A DNA stretch of 64,000 bases from Novosphingobium rosa NBRC 15208 (GCF_001598555.1 NZ_BCZE01000001.1:103980-167979), one strand, 5' to 3'; positions 25,571 through 34,671 are shown, numbered from the stretch's first letter. A program made the numbers and translations. Notes: generated by a model from the letters alone, not told the origin.

Positions 25571-27193
25571 ATGAGCGCCATGCTCACCATCGACAAACGC
25601 GGCCTGTTGCTGGGTTCGCTCGCCAGCGCCGCCGCCTTCGGGCCGCTGGGCAGAGCTGCGACAGCCCCCTCTCCGCAAGGTGCCACCGGCGATCTCAAGC
25701 TGATGAGCCCTCCCGCCGCGCAGACCGCCGACAGCATCGCCGCGCTGTGGGACAAGCCTCAAGGCGTAGCCGTCGAGCGCTATGAGATCCATCTGGACGG
25801 CAAGCTGGCCGGAACCTCGCATTTCACCGATTACACGCTGGAAGGGCTTGCTCCGGCAAGGTCTTACGCAATCGCGGTCACGGCCTATCTTGCCGATGGC
25901 CGGGTGCTGCGCAGCCCGATCCTGTCGATCGCCACCAAACCCCGGGGGACATGGCATGCCATCACCGCCTTCGGAGCGGTCGGCGATGGCCAAACCCTTA
26001 ACACCAGGGCCATCCAGACGGCGATCGATGCCTGCGCTCCGGGCGATACGGTGCGCATCCCCAAGGGTATCTTCCTTTCGGGCGCGATCATCCTCAAAAG
26101 CGACATCACGCTGCATCTCGATGAAGGCGCCACCCTGCTGGGCAGCACCGATCCGCAGCATTATCCGATCATGCGCTATCGCTCCGAAGGCACGGAAAAG
26201 CCCTGTTACGCCAGCCTGATCAACACCGCCGACGCCAAAGGCGCCCGCTGGCGCAACATCGCCATCACCGGCGCGGGAACCATCAATGGCAATGGCGCCG
26301 CCCTGCGCCAGAACGAGCTGGCGCAAAAAGCCGCCGAGCGCGGCTGCGTCATCTGCATCCGCGATACGGACGGGGTTTATCTCAAGGGCATCACGGTGCG
26401 GCAGTCGCCCTTCTGGTGCGTCCATCCGATCTATTGCGACGGGCTGACCGTCAATGGCGTGAGCATCCACACCAAATATGACGAGGCAGGCAAACCCTAC
26501 CCCCATATGGTCAATGGCGACGGGCTCGATCCGGATTCCTGCCGCAACGTCTTCATCTTCAACAGCCATATCGCCAGTCAGGACGATGGCATCGCCCTGA
26601 AATCGGGCCGCGATGCCGAGGGCCGCGCCGTGGGCATCCCCACCGAGAATGTGCGGATCAGCCATTGCCGTTTTTCCAGCGGTTTCGGCGTCGCCATGGG
26701 CAGCGAGATGGCAGGCGGGCTGCGCAACGTGCTGGTGGAAGACTGCAGCTTCGAAAACACCTTCAGCATCGCCAGCGTAAAAGCGCCGCGTGGCCGGGGC
26801 AATGTGATCGAGAACGTCACCTATCGTGACTGCACCCTTACCTACGCCAGCGACGAGCATCGCGATGGCAGATGGTTTCGCGGCGCGCTCTATGTCGATC
26901 AGTTCTATGGCGAGGTCGATCCCGATCCGCATGCCGCCCGCCCGCGTGATGCAGGCACGGCGATCATCCGCAACATCACCTTTCAAAACATCAGGCTGGA
27001 CACGGTGGGCGGGCATGCCATCTATCTGGCGGGCCTGCCGGAAAGCCCCTTGCAGAACATCCGTTTCGAGAATGTCATCGCCAAAGGCGCCCAGGGCTTT
27101 GTGGCCTACAATGTGCGAGGGCTGGTGATGGATGGCCTTGCCGTCGAGGCGCGTGACGGCAAGGCGATGGAGGTCGTCAATGTTTCGGCGTGA
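25571..27193 (+). CDS. Exported GH28 exo-type polygalacturonase with FnIII-like domain
   Basis: A 540-residue protein with an N-terminal export signal (KRGLLLGSLASAAAFG), a fibronectin-III-like domain at about residues 45-120 (SIAALWDKPQGVAVERYEIHL to the SPILSIATKP end) and a GH28 beta-helix. This order resembles PehX-like exo-polygalacturonases that release di- or monogalacturonate. Catalytic acids appear in NGDGLDPDSC and ASQDDGIALKSGRD. In the third motif the usual GHG reads GFG (SSGFGVAMGSEM), so the conserved His is missing. Either ATG 25571 or 25580 could be the start; the RBS GAGGGA at 25564-25569 fits the second better. Confidence 0.9.
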   Translation: MSAMLTIDKRGLLLGSLASAAAFGPLGRAATAPSPQGATGDLKLMSPPAAQTADSIAALWDKPQGVAVERYEIHLDGKLAGTSHFTDYTLEGLAPARSYAIAVTAYLADGRVLRSPILSIATKPRGTWHAITAFGAVGDGQTLNTRAIQTAIDACAPGDTVRIPKGIFLSGAIILKSDITLHLDEGATLLGSTDPQHYPIMRYRSEGTEKPCYASLINTADAKGARWRNIAITGAGTINGNGAALRQNELAQKAAERGCVICIRDTDGVYLKGITVRQSPFWCVHPIYCDGLTVNGVSIHTKYDEAGKPYPHMVNGDGLDPDSCRNVFIFNSHIASQDDGIALKSGRDAEGRAVGIPTENVRISHCRFSSGFGVAMGSEMAGGLRNVLVEDCSFENTFSIASVKAPRGRGNVIENVTYRDCTLTYASDEHRDGRWFRGALYVDQFYGEVDPDPHAARPRDAGTAIIRNITFQNIRLDTVGGHAIYLAGLPESPLQNIRFENVIAKGAQGFVAYNVRGLVMDGLAVEARDGKAMEVVNVSA

Positions 27194-27223
27194 GGGGCGG
27201 GATCGGCGCGCCGGTCCCGCCCC
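27194..27223. terminator. Bidirectional terminator hairpin
   Basis: GGGGCGGGA (27194-27202) pairs with TCCCGCCCC (27215-27223), and the loop itself holds CGGCG/CGCCG. It lies between the convergent GH28 and GST genes. Confidence 0.75.
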
Positions 27224-27229
27224 CTTCGT

Positions 27230-27853
27230 TCAATCCACCAGCGCCGCCGCCTGTTGCAGGCCAGACGCATCGTCCAGCGCCAGAGCGCGCTTTGCCGCCG
27301 GGCGGTTCTTGCAGCGCTCGACATAGGCGTCGATCACCGCGCTCTCGGGGAAAGCCTTGCGGCCGAAGTTCAGGGCGCTGGCGACCAGCACATCGGCGAC
27401 GGAGAAGTGGTCGCCCAGCAGATAGTCGTGATGCTCCAGCCGGGTCTCCAGACGCTGCATCACCGCCGCATGATCGCGCTGCTTGAGCGGCGAGGCCGCC
27501 AGAGCGCCGGACATCGCCGCGAACATCGCCTGCTCCATCTCGCAGGCATACCAGCCCAGCCAGCTGCAATAGGGCCCGCGCCATGCCGAGCCGATGGCAG
27601 GCGCCAGACCGGCCTGCGGAAAGGTGTCGCCCAGATAGAGCGCGATGCCCACCGATTCCGTGATCAGCGCATCGTCATGCTCGATGGCGGGCACGCGCTG
27701 GTCGGGATGGGGATTGGCGGGATCGGGATCGCCCTGCCCCGTCATCGGGCGGAAGATGGAGACCGGCTGGATGGTGTAATCCACACCCAGCTCTTCCAGC
27801 AGCCAGACGATGCGCGAGGAACGGGATTGCGGCGCGTGGTAAAGCGTGATCAT
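27230..27853 (-). CDS. Glutathione S-transferase family protein
   Basis: A 207-residue protein with the thioredoxin-like GST N-domain: MITLYHAPQSRSSRIVWLLEE holds the serine active-site region, QRVPAIEHDDALITESVGIALYL is the glutathione-binding cis-Pro/ES segment, and the C-terminal helical domain carries LLGDHFSVADVLVASAL. GSTs add glutathione to electrophiles or isomerise and dehalogenate substrates. AGGAGG precedes ATG 27853. It is divergent from a WYL-type regulator, with a perfect palindrome in the 75 bases between the two starts, so it is very probably that regulator's target. Confidence 0.92.
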   Translation of the reverse strand: MITLYHAPQSRSSRIVWLLEELGVDYTIQPVSIFRPMTGQGDPDPANPHPDQRVPAIEHDDALITESVGIALYLGDTFPQAGLAPAIGSAWRGPYCSWLGWYACEMEQAMFAAMSGALAASPLKQRDHAAVMQRLETRLEHHDYLLGDHFSVADVLVASALNFGRKAFPESAVIDAYVERCKNRPAAKRALALDDASGLQQAAALVD

Positions 27854-27893
27854 GAGAGGCCTCCTGTTGGTTGCAGCCCCCTTGTGCGCCACC

Positions 27894-27919
27894 CCTGCTG
27901 ACAGCATACTGTCAGCAGG
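27894..27919. promoter_or_regulatory. Perfect palindromic operator between GST and WYL regulator
   Basis: CCTGCTGACAG (27894-27904), centre CATA, CTGTCAGCAGG (27909-27919): 11-bp perfect arms. It ends inside the AGGAG ribosome-binding site of the regulator (27917-27921), so a bound protein would block both genes. The TGACAG-N4-CTGTCA core suits a dimeric YafY-type repressor. Confidence 0.75.
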
Positions 27920-27928
27920 AGAAGACCG

Positions 27929-28651
27929 ATGCGCCGTGCCGACAGATTGTTCCAGATCATCCAGATTTTGCGCCGCTCCACCCGGCCCGTCACCGCGCAG
28001 GACATGGCGCGGGAGCTGGAGGTCTCGCCCCGCACCATCTATCGCGACATCGCCGATCTGATCGGCCAGCGCGTGCCGGTGCAGGGCGAGGCGGGCTTCG
28101 GCTACATCCTCGAGGACAGTTTCGACATGCCGCCGCTGATGCTCACGCCCGAGGAGATCGAGGCGGCGGTGCTGGGCGCGCAATGGGTGATGGGGCGCGG
28201 CGATCCGGCGCTGGCCGGCGCGGCGCGGGATCTGATCGCCAAGATCACCTCGGTGGTGCCCGAGCATCTGCGCGCCGTCATCGCCCATCCCGCCACCGGC
28301 GTGCCGACACGGTCCTCCCCGGCCCCTGACGGCATCGACCTGGCCCGCGCCCGCCTGTGGATCCGCGAGGGCCGCAAGCTGGCCATGACCTATCGCGACG
28401 AAAAGGGCGCCGTCAGCGAGCGGGTGATCTGGCCGGTCATTCTGGGCTATTTCGAAGCAGCGCTCATGCTGGCCGCATGGTGCGAGATGCGGCAGGATTT
28501 CCGCCATTTCCGCGCGGACCGTATCCTCTCCACCCGTTTTCTGGAGGACCGCCACGGCCAGCGCCCCGGCGAATTGCGCCAGCGCTGGAAGCGCAGTCTG
28601 GACAGCAGACCCGAGCGGCAGAGACCTTCAGGGCCTGCGGGAAAGTCCTGA
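27929..28651 (+). CDS. YafY/WYL-type transcriptional regulator
   Basis: A 240-residue regulator. The N-terminus has the HTH_11 unit (RADRLFQIIQILRRS, TAQDMARELEVSPRTIYRDI); the middle and C-terminus form the WYL-type ligand-sensing region (LRQRW end, KLAMTYRDEKGAVSERVIWP, AALMLAAWCEMRQDFRHFR). Members repress or activate an adjacent operon in response to a small ligand or DNA damage signal. AGGAG is seven bases from the ATG. The gene is divergent from the GST gene across a palindrome, which I take as its operator. Confidence 0.9.
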   Translation: MRRADRLFQIIQILRRSTRPVTAQDMARELEVSPRTIYRDIADLIGQRVPVQGEAGFGYILEDSFDMPPLMLTPEEIEAAVLGAQWVMGRGDPALAGAARDLIAKITSVVPEHLRAVIAHPATGVPTRSSPAPDGIDLARARLWIREGRKLAMTYRDEKGAVSERVIWPVILGYFEAALMLAAWCEMRQDFRHFRADRILSTRFLEDRHGQRPGELRQRWKRSLDSRPERQRPSGPAGKS

Positions 28652-28787
28652 TAATCTTGCCATCGCGTTCACCATCATAAACCACTTCCACCAAGCACTA
28701 AGGTAGTTTCCACAGGGTACGCCTTCAATCAATAACGAGGCCCTTGCGTTATGACCCCCTCACGGTTCGTATAAAAAGGGTCGGTCA

Positions 28788-29519
28788 TTGACCAGAGGGT
28801 TAACAGGGCGGTGTTCATCTGCCGGCGCGGGCGTGGCCCGGCGCAGCGGCAAACGCCTGTGGCAAGCGCTGCTGGCGGACACATCCGGCGGCCCGGCCAT
28901 CGAATTCGCGCTGGTGGTGCCCGCCTTTATCGCCCTGCTTCTGGGCATTCTGCATATCGCCCTGATCTATCTGGCGCAGGAAGGGCTGGAAACCGCCGTC
29001 GAGGCCGCGTCGCGCCTGATCCTGACCGGCAATGCCCAGACGATGCAACTGGGCAGCGGCACCTCGGCCTACACCGGCATGAGCTCCAGCGATTTCAAGA
29101 CCGCCGTCTGCAATGGCCTTACCGGCAAGGATTCCAGCGGCAACAGCGTCACCTATGCCAGCGCGCTGCCGCCCTTTCTGGCCTGCAGCCGCCTCTATGT
29201 GAATGTGCAGATCATGCCGGCGGGCTGCACCAGCCCCACCGTCAGCACGCCCACCTTCAACTACACCAATGGCGTGCTGACCAGCAACAGCACCAGCTAC
29301 GGCAATTCCAGCTGCGACGGCACCACAACCAGCAATTCGGGGCTGAGCGGATCACAGAACGATCTGGTCGTGGTCCAGCTTGCCTATCTCTGGCCGACGA
29401 TCTCGGCGCCGCTGGGGCTGAACTTCATCAATCAGGCCAACGGCAACCGCCTGCTGGTGGCGACCTCTGTGGTCACCGTCGAGGGCTATGCCTGCGCCAC
29501 GGGATCGACCACATGCTGA
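28788..29519 (+). CDS. TadE-like pilus assembly protein
   Basis: A 243-residue protein with the TadE motif: a short cytoplasmic start, then GGPAIEFALVVPAFIALLLGILHIALIYLAQ, a single transmembrane helix with the conserved Glu that resembles a pseudopilin. The rest is Ser/Thr/Gly-rich and probably extracytoplasmic. TadE/TadG proteins are minor components of Flp/Tad pili or of a related secretion system. A TTG start at 28788 is chosen from AAGGG seven bases upstream. Its last seven bases overlap the next gene. No tadA/B/C/Z or flp pilin gene is in the window. Confidence 0.8.
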   Translation: MTRGLTGRCSSAGAGVARRSGKRLWQALLADTSGGPAIEFALVVPAFIALLLGILHIALIYLAQEGLETAVEAASRLILTGNAQTMQLGSGTSAYTGMSSSDFKTAVCNGLTGKDSSGNSVTYASALPPFLACSRLYVNVQIMPAGCTSPTVSTPTFNYTNGVLTSNSTSYGNSSCDGTTTSNSGLSGSQNDLVVVQLAYLWPTISAPLGLNFINQANGNRLLVATSVVTVEGYACATGSTTC

Positions 29520-30142
29520 GGCGCCCCGCAAAAAGCCCGCGCCTGATCCATGACCGGCGCGGCACGGCGATGATCGAATTCGCGCTGGCCCTGCCGCTGA
29601 TGCTGACCATGTTCGTGGGCGGCTATGTGCTGGCCGACATGATCTCCTGCGCGCGCAAGGTGACGGTGGCGACCCGCGCCCTCGCCGATCTGGTGAGCCG
29701 CAACGTCTCGCCCTCCTCTCCGGTCACCGCCGCGCAGCTGACGACCTATCTCAACTCCGCGCAGCTGGTGATGACGCCGATGCCCGCTGCGGTCACCCGC
29801 CTGCAGATCACCGAATTGCGGGTCTGCGACGCCACCCATGCCTATGTGGTGTGGAGCCAGGCCCAGAGCGCGGGCGCCACGGTGGCCTCCACCTTCACGG
29901 CGGGCAGCGTGGTGTCCATCCCGGCCAGCCTGATCACCTCGCCGATGGTGCCCACCTCGGCCGATGGCTCCAACGTGTGCAGCAACACCACCGCCGCCGC
30001 CAACAAGACGGTGGTGGGCACCGCCGGGGGTTATCTGTTCTACGGCCAGATCTCTTACGCCTACACGCCGCCCATCGGTTTTGGTTCGCTCATCACCACG
30101 ACGCTGGGCGATCAGGACTATATGATCCCTCGTCTGCAGTAG
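29513..30142 (+). CDS. TadE/TadG-like pilus assembly protein
   Basis: A 209-residue protein with the same architecture as its neighbour: RRGTAMIEFALALPLMLTMFVGGYVL is the single N-terminal transmembrane segment with the conserved Glu, followed by a soluble domain rich in Ser, Thr and Ala. ATG 29513 overlaps the upstream stop as ATGCTGA, so the two are translationally coupled. Its likely role is as a minor pilin or anchor of a Tad system. The exact partner is not visible in this window. Confidence 0.78.
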   Translation: MLRRPAKSPRLIHDRRGTAMIEFALALPLMLTMFVGGYVLADMISCARKVTVATRALADLVSRNVSPSSPVTAAQLTTYLNSAQLVMTPMPAAVTRLQITELRVCDATHAYVVWSQAQSAGATVASTFTAGSVVSIPASLITSPMVPTSADGSNVCSNTTAAANKTVVGTAGGYLFYGQISYAYTPPIGFGSLITTTLGDQDYMIPRLQ

Positions 30143-30153
30143 ACCCGCACGCC

Positions 30154-31848
30154 ATGACGCAGCCCACTCGCCCTTCACCGCTCCACCTGCTGATCGACGG
30201 CCTGCGCCGCCTTGCCCGGGGGCTGCGCGCGGACAGACGCGGCAATGTGATGTCGATCATGGCCTTTGCCGCGATCCCGCTGATCTTCGCGATCGGTTTC
30301 GGACTGGATTACAGCCGGGCGCAGAAGCTGCAGACCAAGATGAACGCCGCCGCCGATGCCGCGGTGCTGGCCGCCGTGGTGCCGCAATTGCTCAACCAGA
30401 GCGACGCCATGGCCCAGACCGCCGCCCAGAACATGTTCGACCAGCAGGTCGCCGGTCTGCCGGGCATGACCACCGTGGTCCGCACCGTCACCATCACCAG
30501 CACCGTGTCCGCCACGCTGGGCCGGTTGCGCACCGCAAAGCTGGTCTACACCGCCAAATCCACCAACTTCTTCGGCGGCGTGCTGGGCGCGGCCACCCTG
30601 CCCATCGGCGGCACGGCGACGGCAAGCGCCTCGCAGCCGCCCAGCATCAATTTCTACATCGCGCTCGACACCTCGCCCTCGATGCTGCTGCCCACCACGT
30701 CCACGGGCATCAGCAATCTGATCGGCGGCGCCATCTGGCAGGGCGAAATGGCCTATTACGGCCGCACCGACGGCTGCGATTTCGCCTGCCATTCCAACAA
30801 CATGCATCAATGGAACGCGGGCACTTACGTGATCGACACCAGCTCGCGCGCCATTTACCTCAACAACAGCTCCTCCAGCGGCACCAACCCCTTCTTCCGC
30901 GTGGACTGCTCCGGCAACGTCTTCAACAGCAGCGGCACCAAGCTGGGCACCAGCGGCACGATCGTGGGATCGGCGACCTATTGCGGGGGCTACAGCCCGC
31001 TGCCCAATCCGGTGGTGCTGTCCTATGTGCCCACCGGCCAGGTTCTGCCCACCACCGTCTCGGTGAATTTCCCCGACACCTGGTGGCTGGCGCAGAATTA
31101 CAGCAAGGTCAATCCGGGGCAATCCGACATCAACCTGCGCACCGATGACGAAGGCACGGCGGCGGCAGGCGTGATCCAATACGCCTATAACATCCAACAG
31201 CAATTCGCCACCGCCACGGTGCCGCCGGTCTACAAGATGCAGTTCTTCACCTTCAATGTGGGCAATCCGGCGGCGCTCTCCACCTCGCCCTTCGGCACCA
31301 TGACCAATGTGTCCACCTTGCAGAGCGCGACCTTCCCCGATCTGGGCGCGCAGGCCCCGCTGATGGCCGCCAATGGCAGCTGGACCAACATCCTGACCGT
31401 CACCGGCAATGCCGACACCAATTTCACCTATATGTTCAACTGGATGCAGTCCACCATGACGGCCTCGGGGACCGGCACGCCGGCCTCGCCCCAGAATGTG
31501 CTGCTGATCGTCACCGACGGCGCGCAGAACAACAACACCGGCGACGGCATGGGCCAGCTCAACGCCAACAACATCGCGCAATGCGCCGCGATCAAGGCCA
31601 CCGGCACGCGCATCGCCATTCTCTACACGCAATATCTGCCCGCCACGATCAACTACACCAAGCACCCCACCTTCAACAGCTTCGCCGCCAACAATGTACC
31701 CTATATCCAGCAGCAGCTGCAGGCCTGCGCCAGCCAGAACACGGATGGCTCCTACCTGTTCCAGACCGTCTCGACCGACGGCAATGTGTCGACCGCTCTC
31801 AACAGCCTGTTCGCCATGGTGGTGCAATCGGCCAAGCTGGTGCGCTAA
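30154..31848 (+). CDS. TadG-like protein with von Willebrand A domain
   Basis: A 564-residue protein. Near the N-terminus RRGNVMSIMAFAAIPLIFAIGFGLDYSR is a TadG-type membrane helix; the following QKLQTKMNAAADAAVLAA helix is typical of TadG. A VWA domain follows, with the metal-site DTSPS near residue 170 and NVLLIVTDGAQ later. The VWA part is interrupted by a Ser/Thr/Asn-rich insertion of about 150 residues. TadG proteins sit in the envelope and bind other Tad parts or surfaces. Spacing of 11 bases from the previous gene makes a three-gene operon. Confidence 0.85.
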   Translation: MTQPTRPSPLHLLIDGLRRLARGLRADRRGNVMSIMAFAAIPLIFAIGFGLDYSRAQKLQTKMNAAADAAVLAAVVPQLLNQSDAMAQTAAQNMFDQQVAGLPGMTTVVRTVTITSTVSATLGRLRTAKLVYTAKSTNFFGGVLGAATLPIGGTATASASQPPSINFYIALDTSPSMLLPTTSTGISNLIGGAIWQGEMAYYGRTDGCDFACHSNNMHQWNAGTYVIDTSSRAIYLNNSSSSGTNPFFRVDCSGNVFNSSGTKLGTSGTIVGSATYCGGYSPLPNPVVLSYVPTGQVLPTTVSVNFPDTWWLAQNYSKVNPGQSDINLRTDDEGTAAAGVIQYAYNIQQQFATATVPPVYKMQFFTFNVGNPAALSTSPFGTMTNVSTLQSATFPDLGAQAPLMAANGSWTNILTVTGNADTNFTYMFNWMQSTMTASGTGTPASPQNVLLIVTDGAQNNNTGDGMGQLNANNIAQCAAIKATGTRIAILYTQYLPATINYTKHPTFNSFAANNVPYIQQQLQACASQNTDGSYLFQTVSTDGNVSTALNSLFAMVVQSAKLVR

Positions 31849-31854
31849 GCGGTC

Positions 31855-32568
31855 CTACCAGCCGGTGGCTCCGGCATCGATGGGAATATCCGCTGCTGTG
31901 ACATAGCGCGCCTCATCGCTGCCCAGCCAGACGGCGGCCCAGCCGATGTCGCCCGGTTCGCCCAGCAGCTTGAGCATGTTCTTGGCCAGCACCCTGTCCT
32001 TCAAGGCCGGATCATGGTCGAGATGTCGCTGGGTGGCGGCGGTGCGGATGAAGCCGGGGGCGATGGTGTTGGCGCGAATGCCATGCGGGGCGCCCTCCAT
32101 CGCCAGCTGGCGCGTCATGGCCAGCACCCCGCCCTTGCCCGCGCAATGGGCCAGAGCAGGCGAACCCTCCAGCGCATGGCGGGCGTTCGCGCTGGCGAAG
32201 TTGATGACGCTGGCCCTCCCGCTGGCCTTCAGCCACGGCCACGCCGCCTGCGTGGGCAGGAAAACGATATCGAGTTCGCCTGCCAGCGTGGCCTTCCAGT
32301 CGGCATAGGTCAGCGTCTCGATCCAGTCGAAGATCGCAAAGGCGGCCGCGTTCACCAGTATATCGATCCTGCCATGCTCCTGCCCGATGGCGGCGAAGAG
32401 CGCCTTCACCGCCGCTTCGTTCAGAAGGTCGCAGTCACGGTCGGCGCCTTGCCGGTCGACGCCGATGACCGTGGCGCCCTCCTGCCGGAACAGCGCCGCC
32501 ACGCCCTGCCCGATGCCATTGCCCGCCCCGGTGACGACCGCCACCTTGCCCTTCAGGCGATCAGCCAT
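31855..32568 (-). CDS. SDR family oxidoreductase with His in place of catalytic Tyr
   Basis: A 237-residue short-chain dehydrogenase-like protein. The cofactor loop VTGAGNGIGQG and NAAAFAIFD segment are normal. At the catalytic position the sequence is ALAHCAGKGG, so YxxxK reads HxxxK; DNA around 32135-32160 encodes the His unambiguously. The Ser-bearing segment (INFASANARHA) and the C-terminal IRANTIAPGFIRT are as in the family. It may be a natural sub-group with altered acid-base chemistry. It overlaps the MFS gene by eight bases and ends the leftward catabolic operon starting at 36130. Confidence 0.88.
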   Translation of the reverse strand: MADRLKGKVAVVTGAGNGIGQGVAALFRQEGATVIGVDRQGADRDCDLLNEAAVKALFAAIGQEHGRIDILVNAAAFAIFDWIETLTYADWKATLAGELDIVFLPTQAAWPWLKASGRASVINFASANARHALEGSPALAHCAGKGGVLAMTRQLAMEGAPHGIRANTIAPGFIRTAATQRHLDHDPALKDRVLAKNMLKLLGEPGDIGWAAVWLGSDEARYVTAADIPIDAGATGW

Positions 32569-33805
32569 GCGCCATTCCGTTCATCTTGATAGGCTGCTCG
32601 ATCCGGCCAATGCGTCCCGCCACCAGCAGCACGACAAGCAGACCGATCATCGCCCCGCCCGACATCACCACAAAGGCTGACAGCAGGCCCCCCGTCCGTT
32701 GCGCGGCGAAGGTCACCACCACCGGGCTGAGGAACTGCCCCATGGCAAAGGCGGCCTGCCACAGCCCGGCGCCGCGCCCGCGAATGTCGAAAGGCAGCAG
32801 GCTCATCGCCCAGACCAGCAGGGTGGGCAGCAGCATCCCCGCGCCCAGCTGGTTGCAGAAACAGCCGATCAGGAAGCCGCCGGGGGCCGCAGCCTTCCCC
32901 ATCATCAGAAAACCCACCGCGAGCAGCGCGAATTCCAGCACCAGCAGGCGCTGCACCGGCCAGCGCCCGATGCGCGAATAGATGAAGGTGCCCAGCGGCA
33001 CGCCCACGCTGGCGATGGAGGTGAGGAAACCGGCACGCGCCGGATCGGTGATACCCAGCACATGCAGGCCGCTCGCGGCCTGGATCTGCACGGTGTAGAA
33101 GAACACCGAGCCATAAAGCGTGATCGCCATGATCACCGCGATGCGCCGCCATGGGAATTGCGCCCAGCTCGCGTTGCGGGGCGCTTCGGCCTTACCGTGA
33201 TCGCTCGCCTTGGGATCACGGGTGAAGGCCATCACCAGCGCCATCATCAGCAGCGCTGAGCTGTAGACCCAGAAGGGCGTGCGCCAGCCATGCGACCCCA
33301 GCTGCCCGCCCACATTGAAGAAGACCAGCGCCGACATGGAGGCGAAGGCCGTCTGCCCCGCCAACCATTTGTCACGCGCGGCGCCGTGGTAATAGTCGCC
33401 GATCATCGTGGTGGAGAGGACCATGATCAGCGCCTCGGCCAGCCCCACGCCGACGCGGCTGATCAGGATCGCCGTCAGATCATGCAGGAACACCGGAGCG
33501 ATGCCCACGATGCCATAGACCACGAAGCTGGCCAGCAGCAGGCGGCGGCGCCCGAAATAATCCCCCATCATCCCCGCGATCGGCGAGAACAGCGCCACGC
33601 AGAGCGCCGGGATCGTCAGGATCATCGGCACCCAATATTCATAGCCGGGCACGGCGCTGAAATTCTGCATGATCTGCGGCAGAATAGGCGCCAGCAGCAC
33701 GATGGCCATGGTGGACAGCGTGATCGGCAACAGCAGCGACAGGCCGGTCATCACCGTCACCTGCCTGCCGCCCGATCCCGCCGGCGGGGCTTGATCCGCA
33801 GGCAT
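32561..33805 (-). CDS. MFS transporter
   Basis: A 414-residue major facilitator with about 12 hydrophobic segments. The loop 2-3 motif appears as GMMGDYFGRRRLLLAS, and a long charged loop (ARDPKASDHGKAEAPRN) separates the halves. It resembles aromatic-acid or sugar-acid proton symporters. It lies between two SDR genes in a leftward operon with a cupin and a fumarylacetoacetate-hydrolase-family protein, so it probably imports the substrate of that pathway or exports a product; direction cannot be read from sequence. The start is the ATG at 33805. Confidence 0.9.
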   Translation of the reverse strand: MPADQAPPAGSGGRQVTVMTGLSLLLPITLSTMAIVLLAPILPQIMQNFSAVPGYEYWVPMILTIPALCVALFSPIAGMMGDYFGRRRLLLASFVVYGIVGIAPVFLHDLTAILISRVGVGLAEALIMVLSTTMIGDYYHGAARDKWLAGQTAFASMSALVFFNVGGQLGSHGWRTPFWVYSSALLMMALVMAFTRDPKASDHGKAEAPRNASWAQFPWRRIAVIMAITLYGSVFFYTVQIQAASGLHVLGITDPARAGFLTSIASVGVPLGTFIYSRIGRWPVQRLLVLEFALLAVGFLMMGKAAAPGGFLIGCFCNQLGAGMLLPTLLVWAMSLLPFDIRGRGAGLWQAAFAMGQFLSPVVVTFAAQRTGGLLSAFVVMSGGAMIGLLVVLLVAGRIGRIEQPIKMNGMAHG

Positions 33806-33909
33806 GAGTCTCCCTTTCGATTATGGTTTCATGCAGACACGCCTTTATCGCGCCGCTGTCGAATTCACTCTAGCGTTGCCTGGCCATCCACGGAACGGGA
33901 TGATGGCGC

Positions 33910-34671
33910 TTAGCTGCCGTCGGTGATCAGCGTGCCGCCATCGACCACCAGATTGTGCCCGGTGATAAAACCGGCGGCGCTGCTGGCCAGGAAGATCGCC
34001 GCCCCCGCCACCTCCTCCGGCGTGCCGGGGCGGCGCAGCGGGGTCATCGCCATGCGCCGGGCCATGAAGCTTTCGTTTTCAAGCAGAGGTCTGGACAGTT
34101 CGGTGGCGATAAAACCGGGCGAGATGGCGTTGACCCGCACGCCTCTTGGCCCCCATTCCACCGCCAGATTGCGCGCCAGCTGCGCCACGCCAGCCTTGGC
34201 CAGGGCATAGGCGTTGATCGCCCCATTGCCGCGCAGACCCGACAGGCTGGACATCAGCACCACGCTGCCCTGACGCTGCGCCATATGCGGCAAGGCAAGG
34301 CCGGTCAGCACCACCTGACTGCGCAGGTTGATCGCCATGACGCGCGCGTAATCGGCCATATCGATAGTTTCAAACCGCCCGGGCCGCCCGGTAATCCCGG
34401 CGTTGCAGACCAGAATGTCCAGCCCGCCCAGTTCCGCCACCGTGCCCTCGACCAGATGCTCCAGCGCGGCGTCATCGGATACATCGCAGGCGATGCCCGG
34501 CATGCCCAGCTGCGCGGCGACCCGCGCCGTGTGCTCAGCATCCTCGCTGGAGAGCATCACGCGCGCGCCCGCAGCGATCATGCCCTGCGCGATGGCGAAC
34601 CCGATGCCGCGGGTCGAACCGGTGATCAGGGCGGTGCGGCCCCTCAGCCCGAAGTCCGGCATGCTCATCAA
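33910..34671 (-). CDS. SDR family oxidoreductase
   Basis: A 253-residue classical SDR: GSTRGIGFA cofactor loop, CDVSDDA, CNAGITG, SSLSGL with the catalytic serine, and the normal YxxxK in NAYALAKAG. The C-terminal IFLASSAAGFITGHNLVVDGG is typical. It probably oxidises an alcohol intermediate with NAD. Its ATG overlaps the cupin gene stop (ATGA at 34668-34671), so it is part of the leftward operon. A second ATG six bases downstream is a possible start. Confidence 0.93.
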   Translation of the reverse strand: MMSMPDFGLRGRTALITGSTRGIGFAIAQGMIAAGARVMLSSEDAEHTARVAAQLGMPGIACDVSDDAALEHLVEGTVAELGGLDILVCNAGITGRPGRFETIDMADYARVMAINLRSQVVLTGLALPHMAQRQGSVVLMSSLSGLRGNGAINAYALAKAGVAQLARNLAVEWGPRGVRVNAISPGFIATELSRPLLENESFMARRMAMTPLRRPGTPEEVAGAAIFLASSAAGFITGHNLVVDGGTLITDGS

